The position numbers were made by a program, and so were the translations under genes. From NCBI RefSeq assembly GCF_003144195.1, contig NW_020290046.1, positions 79,007 to 143,006 of the forward strand: a stretch of DNA of 64,000 nucleotides, written 5' to 3'. This stretch comes from Ceraceosorus guamensis (Eukaryota; Basidiomycota; Exobasidiomycetes; Ceraceosorales; Ceraceosoraceae). Position 1 is the stretch's first letter; every line of letters begins with the position of its first letter. A model generated the notes under the pieces. It saw nothing but the letters and a program-made list of their open reading frames with translations, had not been told where the DNA came from and made no database searches. Below are positions 39,667 to 49,639 of the stretch, in pieces.

Positions 39667-40177
39667 TTTTGCGGGAGAGTGTGCAGAACTGTCGCGAGTC
39701 ACAAATTGCAGTAGGAAATATTTGTGTATCCCCGGAGGCGATGGAGATGGAGATTGCGAGCAACGTGAGGACACGAGTCCATCAGTCATGCCTTCCATCC
39801 TTCCTCCTTTGCCCTCTGCTCTTGCCTTTGGGGCTCGGCTCTTCTTGCCTTCGTGGCTGCTGAGTTTTGCGCCCGATGCGTGTCGTCGCGCTGCTGCGTG
39901 GGCGCGGTGTGTGGAGCAAAACCACCGTGCACGCGTTGCGCGAACTCAGGCGAATCACGTGTTTGCTCGCGTCGTTGGCGCGCGCGGAGCTGATGCGTGG
40001 TTGGGATACGCGCACACAGCATACATCAGCAAACGCGCAGCAGTCAGTCGTCGTCGTCAGCACTCACACTCGGTGGACTTCGACCGCGCGCCTCGAGGAG
40101 CGACAAGCACCGTCACAACTTTTGCCATTCAGGGACCCTGATCAGACGAGTGCTACGTCTGTCGCTGCGCATCGGAG
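39667..40177. promoter_or_regulatory. Shared divergent promoter of SRC1/HEH and the MUS81-like gene, with an ACGCGT box
   Basis: Two genes for nuclear/chromatin proteins diverge from this 511-base stretch. ACGCGT, the MluI cell-cycle box bound by MBF in yeasts, occurs at 39931-39936. Whether it is functional here is inference. Confidence 0.4.
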
Positions 40178-42310
40178 ATGCAGCGGAATTCTGGTACAGC
40201 GCGACGCTGCTCCTCAGCCGGCGTCCCAACAAAGTCCTTGTGCCTCTCCTGGCTTCGAGCGTGGAGGGATGAGGCGGCGGAGAGGCGCTCGAGCTCAGCG
40301 CGCATCTACAACACGGCCTTACAAGCCCTCAAGAGCTGTCCGCTCTACGAGCACGATGCGCATCCGGCTCAGCTGATGTCTCTGGATGCCGTAGGCCCAA
40401 CACTAGCACAGCGACTCGCTGAGCAGCTCAAAGACTGGTGCAAAGACAACAATATGCAGATGCCGGCGCGAGCCACCTCATCGGCGCAAGCACGACAGGC
40501 TAGCTCCTACAAGTCGGATAGCTTCCAGCGCAAAGTGTCTTGGGCGGCTTTCTCAACAACGAGCAGCGGATCGAGCGAGGATGAAAGCCGGCAAGAGCGC
40601 ACGGGAACAGGACAAACGCAATCTGTTGGAGCACAAGCTCGCCAGCAGAGCGCAGCTTCTAGCAAAAGCAAACGAGACGCGGATGCTAGAAACAGAACAT
40701 CGAAGACGGCAGCAGCAGCAGCAGCACCGCGAGATGGCAGCGCACCGATCAGCAAGCCTGTGAAGCAATACATACCCGCCCATCGCTCCGGTGCGCACGG
40801 AATCCTTGTCGCCTTGTTTTCAATGACTAGGGAAGTGCCGCGGCTGGACGACGTAGCAGCCTCAAGTGATGATCGCCAGGCTTCGTGTTCCCTGCCACCC
40901 TCGATGAAGCGCACCAAAGAGCCCGTACCATTCAGCTACCTCTCCAAGCAGCAGATCATCGATCTAGCCAAATCCTTCTCGGATGCGTCTTATGAGCAAC
41001 GAGCTCTCCCGCCTGCAATGGCACGCGGACCCATCAGCTTCAATACGGCTTGGAGCGCCATGAAGACGCTGATTGGCCGAGGGTACGTCTACAGGACCGG
41101 CAATCCGCCTCGCTTCGGACTGAGCGCCCTTGGCTTCGAGGTAGCCGAGCAGTGTGCTATCAAAGACGATGTGCAAGCAGGGCAGGCAATCTCGCTGGAA
41201 CAAGGCTTCGAAGGAGAAGAGAAGCTGCCGATGGTGAGTGCCGCTGGAAAGGGTCAGCGCGTACAAGCTGCAGGTCAAGCTGGACCAGCGAGAAGCGGCA
41301 ACACCAAAACTTTCTGCTTCACGTACGTCGATCCGAGCGGTGCCCACGTTCTGTATCGCAATAAAGCAGCAGTACGCCTCAGCGATGTGGACTACACTCC
41401 CCTCTATCGCATCGTCTATCCGACGGATCAACGGGACCACGTCTTTGTCAAGTCTTGTCTGGATACGGCGTCAGAGGAAGCCAATGTGGAGCGGAGCGGC
41501 GACGTGGAACTGCTGGAGGGCTGGGTCAGAGAATCTGCCTCGAATGAGAGAGCATCTGGCTTAGCGCCATCCACGGCTCCATCACATCGGGGGTCACTCG
41601 CGTCTTGCGAGGACATCCCGTCGATACCCGCTGGTCAGCGCGGCGCTGCTGACAAGGAATTGAACGCGGAAAGGCTTGCCGCAAGGCCTGCAGCCAGCAT
41701 CAACGCCGGGCGCGCGTCCTCGGGACCGGGTACACAAAGCCTCACATCCAGGAAGCACGCAGTAGCAGTCAGCGGTCGCACGCGTAGCAATCCCAAACGC
41801 TCCCGCAAGCGATCGAAGATCTCTGCTTCGTCATCCTCATCAGACTCGGAATCGGAATCAGAATCAGACGGACGTGACATCGAGGAGGAGACGACGACGA
41901 CATGTGCTTCACATCAGCCTAGCAAGCGCGCCAGTGCTGCTACTACAAGTGTGCTTCCGCACGGTGCAAGCAAAACCGTCGCACGAATGGCACGCAGCAA
42001 TACCGATCGGTCGCGGAGGAAGCCACTGTCGCCCGCAGCCAAGGCCGGTACAAGCCCTTGCGCGCCTTGCCTTCAGCTGCTATCCTCCAGTCCACCCGTT
42101 CAAGAACAATGCGCAGAACAATGCAACTCGTCTCCACCTCCTCTGTCTTCGCTCTTGTCGAACCGTTTTGCAAGGCAAGCACTCCGACCAAAGACGCCTT
42201 CCGACAACACTCAGCCTGCATCTCGGCGCTCGGCAAGCGGGAGTACGGCCAGCAGTGCTCAGAAAAAGCGCCGGAACTTTTGCGATGCGGAAATCATAGA
42301 GCTATGTTGA
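40178..42310 (+). CDS. MUS81-like protein lacking the ERCC4 nuclease domain
   Basis: A single exon encodes 710 residues. Residues ~17-72 are the MUS81 N-terminal helix-hairpin-helix region (LSWLRAWRDEAAER, YNTALQALKSCPLY, VGPTLAQRLAEQL). At ~192 the conserved YIPAHRSGAHGILVALF follows. Residues ~250-330 are the MUS81 winged helix (YLSKQQIIDLAKSFSDASYE, FNTAWSAMKTLIGRGYVYRT, PPRFGLSALGFEVAEQC). An inter-domain block (YVDPSGAHVLYRNKAAVRLS, LYRIVYPTDQRDH) comes next. The catalytic XPF/MUS81 domain with its ERKxxxD core and the second hairpin domain should then begin. Instead there are ~250 disordered residues with an acidic SESESESD run and a last decapeptide DAEIIELC that looks like a SUMO-interacting motif. 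The next gene lies 188 bases away on the other strand, so no exon for the nuclease fits. The start is the ATG at 40178; a nearby alternative start would not change the domains. Confidence 0.82.
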   Translation: MQRNSGTARRCSSAGVPTKSLCLSWLRAWRDEAAERRSSSARIYNTALQALKSCPLYEHDAHPAQLMSLDAVGPTLAQRLAEQLKDWCKDNNMQMPARATSSAQARQASSYKSDSFQRKVSWAAFSTTSSGSSEDESRQERTGTGQTQSVGAQARQQSAASSKSKRDADARNRTSKTAAAAAAPRDGSAPISKPVKQYIPAHRSGAHGILVALFSMTREVPRLDDVAASSDDRQASCSLPPSMKRTKEPVPFSYLSKQQIIDLAKSFSDASYEQRALPPAMARGPISFNTAWSAMKTLIGRGYVYRTGNPPRFGLSALGFEVAEQCAIKDDVQAGQAISLEQGFEGEEKLPMVSAAGKGQRVQAAGQAGPARSGNTKTFCFTYVDPSGAHVLYRNKAAVRLSDVDYTPLYRIVYPTDQRDHVFVKSCLDTASEEANVERSGDVELLEGWVRESASNERASGLAPSTAPSHRGSLASCEDIPSIPAGQRGAADKELNAERLAARPAASINAGRASSGPGTQSLTSRKHAVAVSGRTRSNPKRSRKRSKISASSSSSDSESESESDGRDIEEETTTTCASHQPSKRASAATTSVLPHGASKTVARMARSNTDRSRRKPLSPAAKAGTSPCAPCLQLLSSSPPVQEQCAEQCNSSPPPLSSLLSNRFARQALRPKTPSDNTQPASRRSASGSTASSAQKKRRNFCDAEIIELC

Positions 42311-42497
42311 GCACCGAGTCAGAGCAGGCGCACCTCGAGCGCTTACATCATGAACCACACAGAGCGCATTCCCCGATTGGCGAGCCTTTGACACTCGGTT
42401 TGTATGTCATCGACACAAATTCCACGTCTACGGAGCATCGCATTCCCTTTTGCGCCAGAGTCTCTGAAGTGAGCATCCTTTTGACGAAGCCTGCCAT

Positions 42498-45436
42498 CTA
42501 TAGCTCCGTGTGCTTCTGAGTAGGGTGAGGTTGTTCTGGTTGCTCGGGCTCGGGCTCGGGCTCGGACGCGGGCTCTTGCTGGCTGGGAGGAAACATCTGC
42601 TCGCTCTCTGCTCCAGGGCTTGCAGATGGTTCTGATGGAGGCGGTGCAGCCGAAGATTTTTTGGGCGGTCTAGTCTTTGGAATGCGACGCGTGGACAAGC
42701 GCTTGATTGTATCCCTGAGCTTCTTTGCGCGCTTTTCCAGATCCGCAATCTTAAGTACGGGGTCGTCTTCCAAGCTCAACTTGGCTTGCTTCGTCTCTCC
42801 ATCCTTGTACCACTTCTCATCCTTCTTGAGCTGCGCTTCGAGCGTGTCCAGATCAGCGACCGTGTACTTGCTACCTTGGCCCGCTGCCAGAGCTTCCGTG
42901 AGATTCTGGCGAGCTGCCGAGACGAAAGCATGCGTGTCTTGCATTGCCGACGTGAGGCGGGTGATTGCAGCTGACCGACCTCTCTGCTCGCTGATACGCT
43001 TCTCGATTGGCTTGATCAAGTTGTCGAGCTGCGATTGGCGTGTTTTGAGCTTGGGCAGATCAGCGACTTCTCCGTCCCGAGAGGCGAGCCATTCGGCAAG
43101 CTCATCGGCCTTTTTCGAAATTGCCTCGCGCTCCTTGGGTTTGCTCGCCACGCTGAAGCCTTCGTCGTGCACAATGTCACGAGCACGGTAGATGGAGGCT
43201 TCCAAAACGTTGCGAGCTTCCTCACGAGCGACTCTGCTCTTCGCCTCGGTATTGGCGACGTACAGTCTGTCCTTTGCGTTGCCCAAGTCCGTTCCCGAAT
43301 ACGGTCTGATGCTTCCCAGCGGAACGGCGCGACCGACCAGGCGAATCGCTCTGTTGGTCGGAAGCGCTTTTTTTGATTTTTTGGTCTTGGCAGGTGCGGA
43401 CGAATTGTTCGCAGCAGCATCATCGGCGGTCGTACTGTTGGTATCCAACGCACCGTCTTCCTCTTCCTCGTCCACCGCATTTGCGCCAACGTTGAAGAAC
43501 GACTTTAAAGCTCCAGCAATACCGCCGGGCTTCTGTGTGACGTTGAGCCAAACCGCACCAATGCTGTAGGTGCCCAAAGGCTCGCTGATGATCGTGAGGT
43601 TCAGATTCAGGTCGACTTGGTCAAGTTCACCTCGTTCCTTCAGACCGGCCAGGTAATTGTCCGTCTCCACCACCTCGAAGCGGTAGAGGTCTGCATCGAA
43701 AGAGTCGAGCTTTGGGGTGACGGATCGGTCGTACTTGATGTCGAGACTAAAGTCAGATGCTGCCTCTTTGCCACTATAGTGTCTGACATGCTCCGTCTTC
43801 TCGAAGCTGCCCGAAGGGTAGATGATCTCTTCCTTGCCGTTCGACTCGCGCAGCACTACAGGGTAGACGTTGCCGTCGAATGCGCGAATTGCTTTCATGC
43901 GGAATTGCGGGTTGAAGGTTGCACCATAGAACGCCGCACCCATGACAGCTGCCTCATCTGCATTCACGTTTTGGGCGATCTTCGAGTCCGGAATACCAGC
44001 GGCACGAAGGGCGGCCTGTACGAAAGGCACTCGCGACATTCCGCCTACCAAGACGATGCTGTCCAAGTCGCTCTGTGGTGGGAAGGCCGACAAGGGGTTG
44101 AGTTGTCTAGACTGCATCAGCTGTGAGGAGCATTGAGACTTACGATTCTAAGCTTTGCGGACTTCAGGGCATCTTGCACAGGACTGGCAAAGAGGTGTGT
44201 CAAGCCTGCAGCTTCCACCAATCTCTCCAGCTCCTCTCTGCTGAACCTGCTTCTAAAGTCAATCTCCTCTGCCAAACCTTCTACGTTGACGCTAGCCTCT
44301 ACATTGGCGCTCAGCACATGCTTGACCCGATTGGCTTCCTTCAAAAGCCGAGCCAGTGCCCTGGGTTGGGAGCGCAGAGGCTTCTCGAGGCGATTGCCAT
44401 GCGTCTCCTCGAATTTGTCAGCAAGCGCATCTCGAATGAGCGTGTCGACCGCAACACCAGACGCTTGGCGGTCCCAACCAGCGGACAAGACGTCGACAAT
44501 GACAGCCTCCTTCTGTGTGCTACCGATGGACAAGATACTGTCGGCTTGCACGAGTCTAGTGCTGAACTCCACGATCGTTGCACGAGCAGATCCAGCTCCA
44601 GCGTCATAGAACAAGTGCTTTTCGCTCTTGGGAAAGGTGCGTGTCTGCGCATAGTTCACGCCGACTGTGGGGGGATGACCAGAATGGCTTTAGCGCAAGA
44701 GCAACATGGCTTGCGCGAGGAACTGATCAGACTCACCAGCAGCACCATCGCTCACGAGCCGAGGCTCAAAGCCTGCGATTCTCGCAGCGTCGACGATGGC
44801 GTGACGTTCAGCTGCTGTCCAGTAGACTGGTACGGTGATGACGACATCTAGCCCGCCAAAGCTTCCGACAGTGCCTGGATAGCTTCTCCTGAACTCCTCT
44901 CCAGCTGCCTCTTCGGCCAATTCTCGCGCGTGGCTGAATTGTGCCGCCACCAGCTCCTCTACCGCGTACGTATCGGGACCACTAGCATCGTTGGTGTAGT
45001 CGGTGGCTCGCTGGACAGCACAAGTATCGCGTGTGGTCGGAATCAACTTGGTGCCCAACAAGCTTTGATATTTGGCGCGCGCATTCACGTCGGCATCATC
45101 AAAGGTCCGACCCAGCAAGAGCTTAGCGTTGATGAAAGTGTCGCCTGGAAATCGGGTAGCCAAATTCGAAGCGTCTGTTCCGAAAAGTCGTTCTTGCTTC
45201 TTCCAAGCGACAGCTGCAGGAAGCTTTCGCTTGCTGTCTCGACTAAGGACAACGTCGAACGGAACGCCGGGCTTGACCAAACTGATCTTGATGGACTCTG
45301 TGCCGTAGTCGATGCCCACCACACCCATGGCAGCGACGCAAAGGTGACTCAGCATGTAAGCGCAGCTCAAAGCCAGAGCCAGCACCATGGCCACGAACGG
45401 CGGCCTGCCAGTCCGCCGAGTTGTCATGACGGCCAT
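42498..45436 (-). CDS. LHS1: ER lumenal Hsp70-family chaperone LHS1 / GRP170
   Basis: Exons 45436-44737, 44664-44144 and 44072-42498 encode 931 residues, the usual size. A signal peptide (MVLALALSCAYMLSHLCVA) precedes the Hsp70 ATPase domain: VGIDYGTESIKISLV, INAKLLLGRTF, VVITVPVYWTAAERHAI, YDAGAGSARATIVEF, GGMSRVPFVQ. The long insert-containing substrate domain follows, with an acidic loop and Asn-rich glycosylation sites (NLT, NVT, NSS) and a helical charged C-terminal third. The protein ends KHTEL, an HDEL-like retrieval signal with Thr for Asp. LHS1 is the nucleotide exchange factor of Kar2/BiP and a holdase in translocation. The second intron acceptor (CCACCACAG) was chosen because it makes KLRISDLDSIVLVGG, the conserved Hsp70 join; nearer AGs would leave introns of 23-37 bases. 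The first ATG is used; a second is three codons downstream. Confidence 0.93.
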
Positions 45437-46376
45437 GCTTGGCTTGGAGGACTGACTTGTGCGGGTGAGGTCGTGCAGATCAGGGTGAGTCGGTGGAGCA
45501 CTTGGGGCAGCGAGATGCTAGATGTTTGTTCGGAGGGAAGCTGAGCTGGTCTAATCTTGAGGCAAGGCCACGATTCAGACGTGGGTGATTGATGCTGATC
45601 AGAGCTCACGTCGATCGCCAACGCCGAGCAACTCGTGAATCACAATGTTCTCAAGGGCGTGCAACCGTGCGTAGAAGAAGCCAACTCACGCATCAGCACC
45701 TTCGTGCATGGCAGCCGGCGCATGCTCCACGTCACGCCTGCTTCGCTCCTCGCGCTCGTGATTCGCGTGACTTGCTGTCCCGCGCGATACGCGCTTGGAC
45801 ACCGCGAGTCCTTAACACGTGTAGTCACGAGTACGGTTTAGGAACCGCACCCATTCTTGACTCACAACGACTTTCGTCTGTTTGAGGCCCCCTTTCTTTT
45901 GGGCGTCTGTCTTCAGCAGACAGGATCTAGAGCTATGCTATCGACGTCTAGACAGTCTTGAGTCGATTGCGGATCGTCATTTTCCCACTGATCATGTCTA
46001 TGCAGTGAAGCCACTCGGCGCACCGCTCATCCACGCTCGACACGCACATCCAGGGTGCAACTGCGAGAAGCGCGCCATGACAACAAAAGACGCCTACATT
46101 TCATCAGCTCCCAAGTGGGCAGAAATTGCGGCCTCGCCTCACAAAGAATGTCAGAAAGCACGAGAGCGAGGGCGTGTCAAATTCATTGTCCAAGTGCGGT
46201 CATTTACAAGCAATCTGAGCGCACAAAGTCGTGCATGGCCCAGCAGAGGCACGAGAAGCTGCAAGGAAAAGTGATCAACGCGTGCAGATAGGAGGGGAAG
46301 GTTATCGAAGCGAGACGACAGCACAGCTGTATCTCGGGATGCATCTTCGAACGGTAATGCTCGTTGCAGAACACGC
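45437..46376. other. Spacer upstream of LHS1 and downstream of chitin deacetylase
   Basis: No gene seen. It holds the UPRE-like site noted separately and GACTCAC/GTCACGAG words around 45820-45870. Confidence 0.5.
45727..45734 (-). promoter_or_regulatory. UPRE-like element TGACGTGG upstream of LHS1
   Basis: On the LHS1 strand the octamer TGACGTGG lies 291 bases before the ATG. It equals the core of the unfolded-protein-response element bound by XBP1/Hac1-type bZIP factors. LHS1 is a classical target of that response, so the location is sensible, but an 8-base match can be chance. Confidence 0.4.
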
Positions 46377-47970
46377 TTAAAGAAGCATAAAGGCGCTAAC
46401 AGCACCGAGAGCGCTGACGGCGACGATGGCCTTGCCTGCTCTGTTGGACGAAGCGGCGCTCTTGCCGCTACCAGTGCTCTTTTGACCTTGAGCACTAGCT
46501 TGCTTGTCACTGCTAGACGTGCTACCGCCAGTGGAGTCACCAGCGGCGGCGGTGGCGCTCGCAGCGGCCAGAGGGTCGTACGAGGCAGATTGAACCTTGA
46601 TGTCAGTGCCCGAGGGAATGCCCTTGGGCTCAATGTCGCCCGAAATGTAAGAAGCAAAGTTGGGATAGGTGATGCTCTCTGGGTAAGGGTTCGTCTCGTT
46701 CATGCAAGCAGTGATGGGGACGATGTGCTTGAACTTTTGCTTGATCTGCGGGTATTGCTCGATCATTTCTGACATGGTGCCGTTGTTGAGCTCGTGTGTA
46801 AGGACGATGTTACCGGTAGTGTCTGACTCCTTGTTGATGATGGATGCGTAGTTGGCGTCGATGCTAGCTTTGGGCAAGGTGCCTGCTGGGATAGCCTTCC
46901 AGTCGTCCGTGTCGTCGGTCCAGATCACGGTGCTGAGACCGAGACCGGTGGCGATGGCACGAACACGGTCGTCCGTGTCACCGTAAGGAGGCCTCCAGCA
47001 GCGAGGAGTGACACCGACAACATCCTTGATGGCCTTGGCAGTGTAGTACAGCTCAGAGAACACCTGGGTGTCGGACAGAGCAGTCATATATTGGTGCGAC
47101 CATGTGTGGACACAAATCTGGTGACCGTCGACCAAACCGCGCTGGGCTTGAAGCGGCCAGTCAAGAATGTTGGAGCCAATGTAAAACATGGTCGCCTTTT
47201 GGTTTTGTTGCTGCAGAAAGTCGTACAGAACTTCTTGAGTGCAATTGGGTCCGTCATCAAAAGTTAAGCCCCAAGTGGAAGGCTCAGGGCATTGGTATAC
47301 GTCGACAGGAATCTTGGGGTGCTTCGGCTTCACGCAGTTGTCGAAAGTCCACCAGCAGTCGGGGTCCGAGTGATCGTAAGTCGGTGTGAAGCTGGAGAAG
47401 TCGCCGTTGGCTGTGAAATCGTGCTTGGAGAAAATCAGTCACGGCGATGGAAGGCAGTAAGACTTTCGCGTCTACTTACGGGTTCCCTTTGGCTTGATAT
47501 CCGCCGGGATGATGTTCTGACTCTGGATGTTCTGCCAAACGCTCTGAGCAGCGGAATCACCGGGAACGAGGTCGGCAGTCTGCCAAATGGTAGGGAATTG
47601 TCCCTTGATGTTGGCGACCTCTGCGTCGAGCGATTGATAGTGTGAGGGACGTCAGCCGAGTAGAAGTACTTCGGATGCAGCACGAGTACTCACCGGGAAT
47701 GGAATAAGGTGTGCACGCCTCCGTCTCGCTCTTAATCTGAGCCTCTTGTGCTTCGTTGGTAGGAGCGGCAGGTGCTGGGGAGCGACGAGCCACTGGGGTC
47801 ATGCGAGCCCCGCCGACATCGTGTCCAGCAGCGTGACGTTCGTACAAGTCCAACGGGACGCCTGCTTTGGATCGCTTGCCCAAACGCGGGGAGACACCCA
47901 TGCCGATCCTGGCTTCGGAGCCAACGACCGCAAGCGCCAAGGCTGCGCCTACAATCGCAGCAGCACGCAT
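46377..47970 (-). CDS. Chitin deacetylase (CE4), predicted GPI-anchored
   Basis: Exons 47970-47694, 47620-47480 and 47410-46377 encode 483 residues. A signal peptide (AAAIVGAALALAVVGSEA) starts the protein. The polysaccharide deacetylase domain has all five motifs: TFDDGP with catalytic base and metal Asp, HTWSHQYMT with metal His residues, RPPYGDTDDR, WTDDTDDW, and IVLTHEL. Upstream FTPTYDHSDPDCWWTFDNC is typical of fungal cell-wall chitin deacetylases. After the domain comes a Ser/Gly/Ala-rich stalk and a hydrophobic tail (AIVAVSALGAVSAFMLL), the layout of a GPI signal. The enzyme converts cell-wall chitin to chitosan, which stabilises the wall and can hide chitin from plant or animal receptors. 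The joins give SIPEVANIKGQFP and KGTPNGDFSSF, both matching the family. Introns are 73 and 69 bases with CTGAC/CTGAT branch sites. Confidence 0.95.
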
Positions 47971-49639
47971 CGTGGCAATGACAGTTGAGGTGTGTGTGTG
48001 CTGAAATTAGGAGAAGCGCTGTGCTGAGAACTAATAGGGTGTGTGTATGCAACGAGCGTCGAATCGTTAGTCGTGAATATGAGACAGGTTGTGGTGTGGA
48101 TGGTGGTGATTAGTGAGAGAGGGGATCGCGAGGAATGCGTGTCGACCGGCCCGGGTATCGTCGCCCTCTCAACGAAATCAAATATATCATCCTCGGCAAC
48201 TCAGGCGACGGCTGACTGCCATGCTGTACCGTTCGCGCAGCTGCACTTCCCTTTTTGCAAACCACGCGATCCAACCCCGAGCCATGATTGACTGACATCT
48301 CGAGGCGGTGACTTTCGCTGCGCCGGAAAACACCGAGGCTTGGGCGATCAGCACGATTTCCAGTTTTGAGTGCGTCATCTTCTTACTGCTTCCCTCTCAT
48401 TGTGCTACCACGCGCGCAACACCCAAATCAAATGGATGCGCGAACCGACCGAGCAAAGGAGACGTCGGCCTGTCGGCGCGTTGGCGTGCGCACAGCGAAA
48501 CCGAAACGAGTCCAGCTATAGGATGCAAGATTTCCATAAATGTCTGACTGACGCAGAGGACACGGGGTCAGCAGGCCTCCTGTCAACGAGGCGGCTCAAT
48601 CGGCTGGTCGCCCCTCAAAATTCAACGCCTCACTGCTGCTCAACTGGGTGACGGCGACTGACCGACGTGCCGAAGCGTCGTGAGGAGTTCCGCGATGCCG
48701 CCGGCACATAGTGCGTGATAGCTGCTACTCCTTTGACTGCGACGTTCAGCGCCGAGGGAGGTGGAGGGAAGGCGCGTGTGTGTCGTACGATGTGGCGAAA
48801 GGTCCCTGCGGCATGCATGGCGGATGCAGACAATGCCGAACTTGCCGCTGAGATCTCTCCATGATTGATTCGAGTGAAGCAAGAACACAGTCATCGTGAA
48901 TCCATCAGTGATCAGTGGAGTCTCGCTGATCGGCAGCACCGGCGGCAGGTTCATCTCCCGCGCTAGCCTCGGCAGCGATTTCCCCTCTGGTGATATTCAC
49001 GATTGCTCATGTCGAGCCTTCTGCTGCAGGTTCGCATTCACTATTGTAGCGCGGCTGCTGCATCGAGCGCATGCACTCTGCGTGATGTGTCCTCCTCAAC
49101 GCGCCTCGGCATCTCCTGCAGCCTCGACCGCGTGCCGGCCGAGGGGCACGCAACATGAGCGGACCCGAGATGTAGACAGACTCGAGACGATTCTGACAAG
49201 ACGACACCTTCTCTTGACCTCGACACGTGGTTTGGCAGCGCGCTCAACGCGTCACGCGTCCTTTGCTCCAGAAACGCGCCCACTTTGAACCGCTCCGTCA
49301 CGTCGAAAGCGCCAAACCGTGAGTGAATATCACAGGTGTCGCGTGCGGACAGATCTCTCCGGTCAAATGCGGAGCATCTCAACACATCTAGCCATACCTA
49401 TATACCGCGTACACGCAATTGCGCGGATTTTGCAAGCCCGTCTATCCGAATCGGACCAGGCAAGCGAGCCCCAACGTCCCAATATACGTAATTTTCGCCC
49501 AGCCGCACACGGCACGGCACACCGCTGCTCTCGGAGCGAGGCGAAGCGATTGCAGGTCATTCGGTCATACAGACTGGACAGCCCAAAGCCGATCGAGTCG
49601 AGCACTTCCTCGTGAAGTGTGAGACCCTCAGTCGCGATC
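47971..49639. other. Divergent spacer, chitin deacetylase / RCC2-PHD
   Basis: 1.7 kb without a recognisable gene. A CTATATACC-type box lies near 49398. No RNA gene or mobile element was seen. Confidence 0.5.

Noticed and set aside
41330-42497. Search for an ERCC4 nuclease exon in other frames after the MUS81-like winged helix
   Set aside because: No frame shows the ERKxxxD-type core or the second helix-hairpin-helix, and the gap to the next gene is only 188 bases.
44073-44143. Closer acceptors for LHS1 intron 2 (CACAG, TGCAG, TCTAG)
   Set aside because: They would leave introns of only 23-37 bases and insert residues that break the conserved Hsp70 join. CCACCACAG gives the expected SDLDSIVLVGG.
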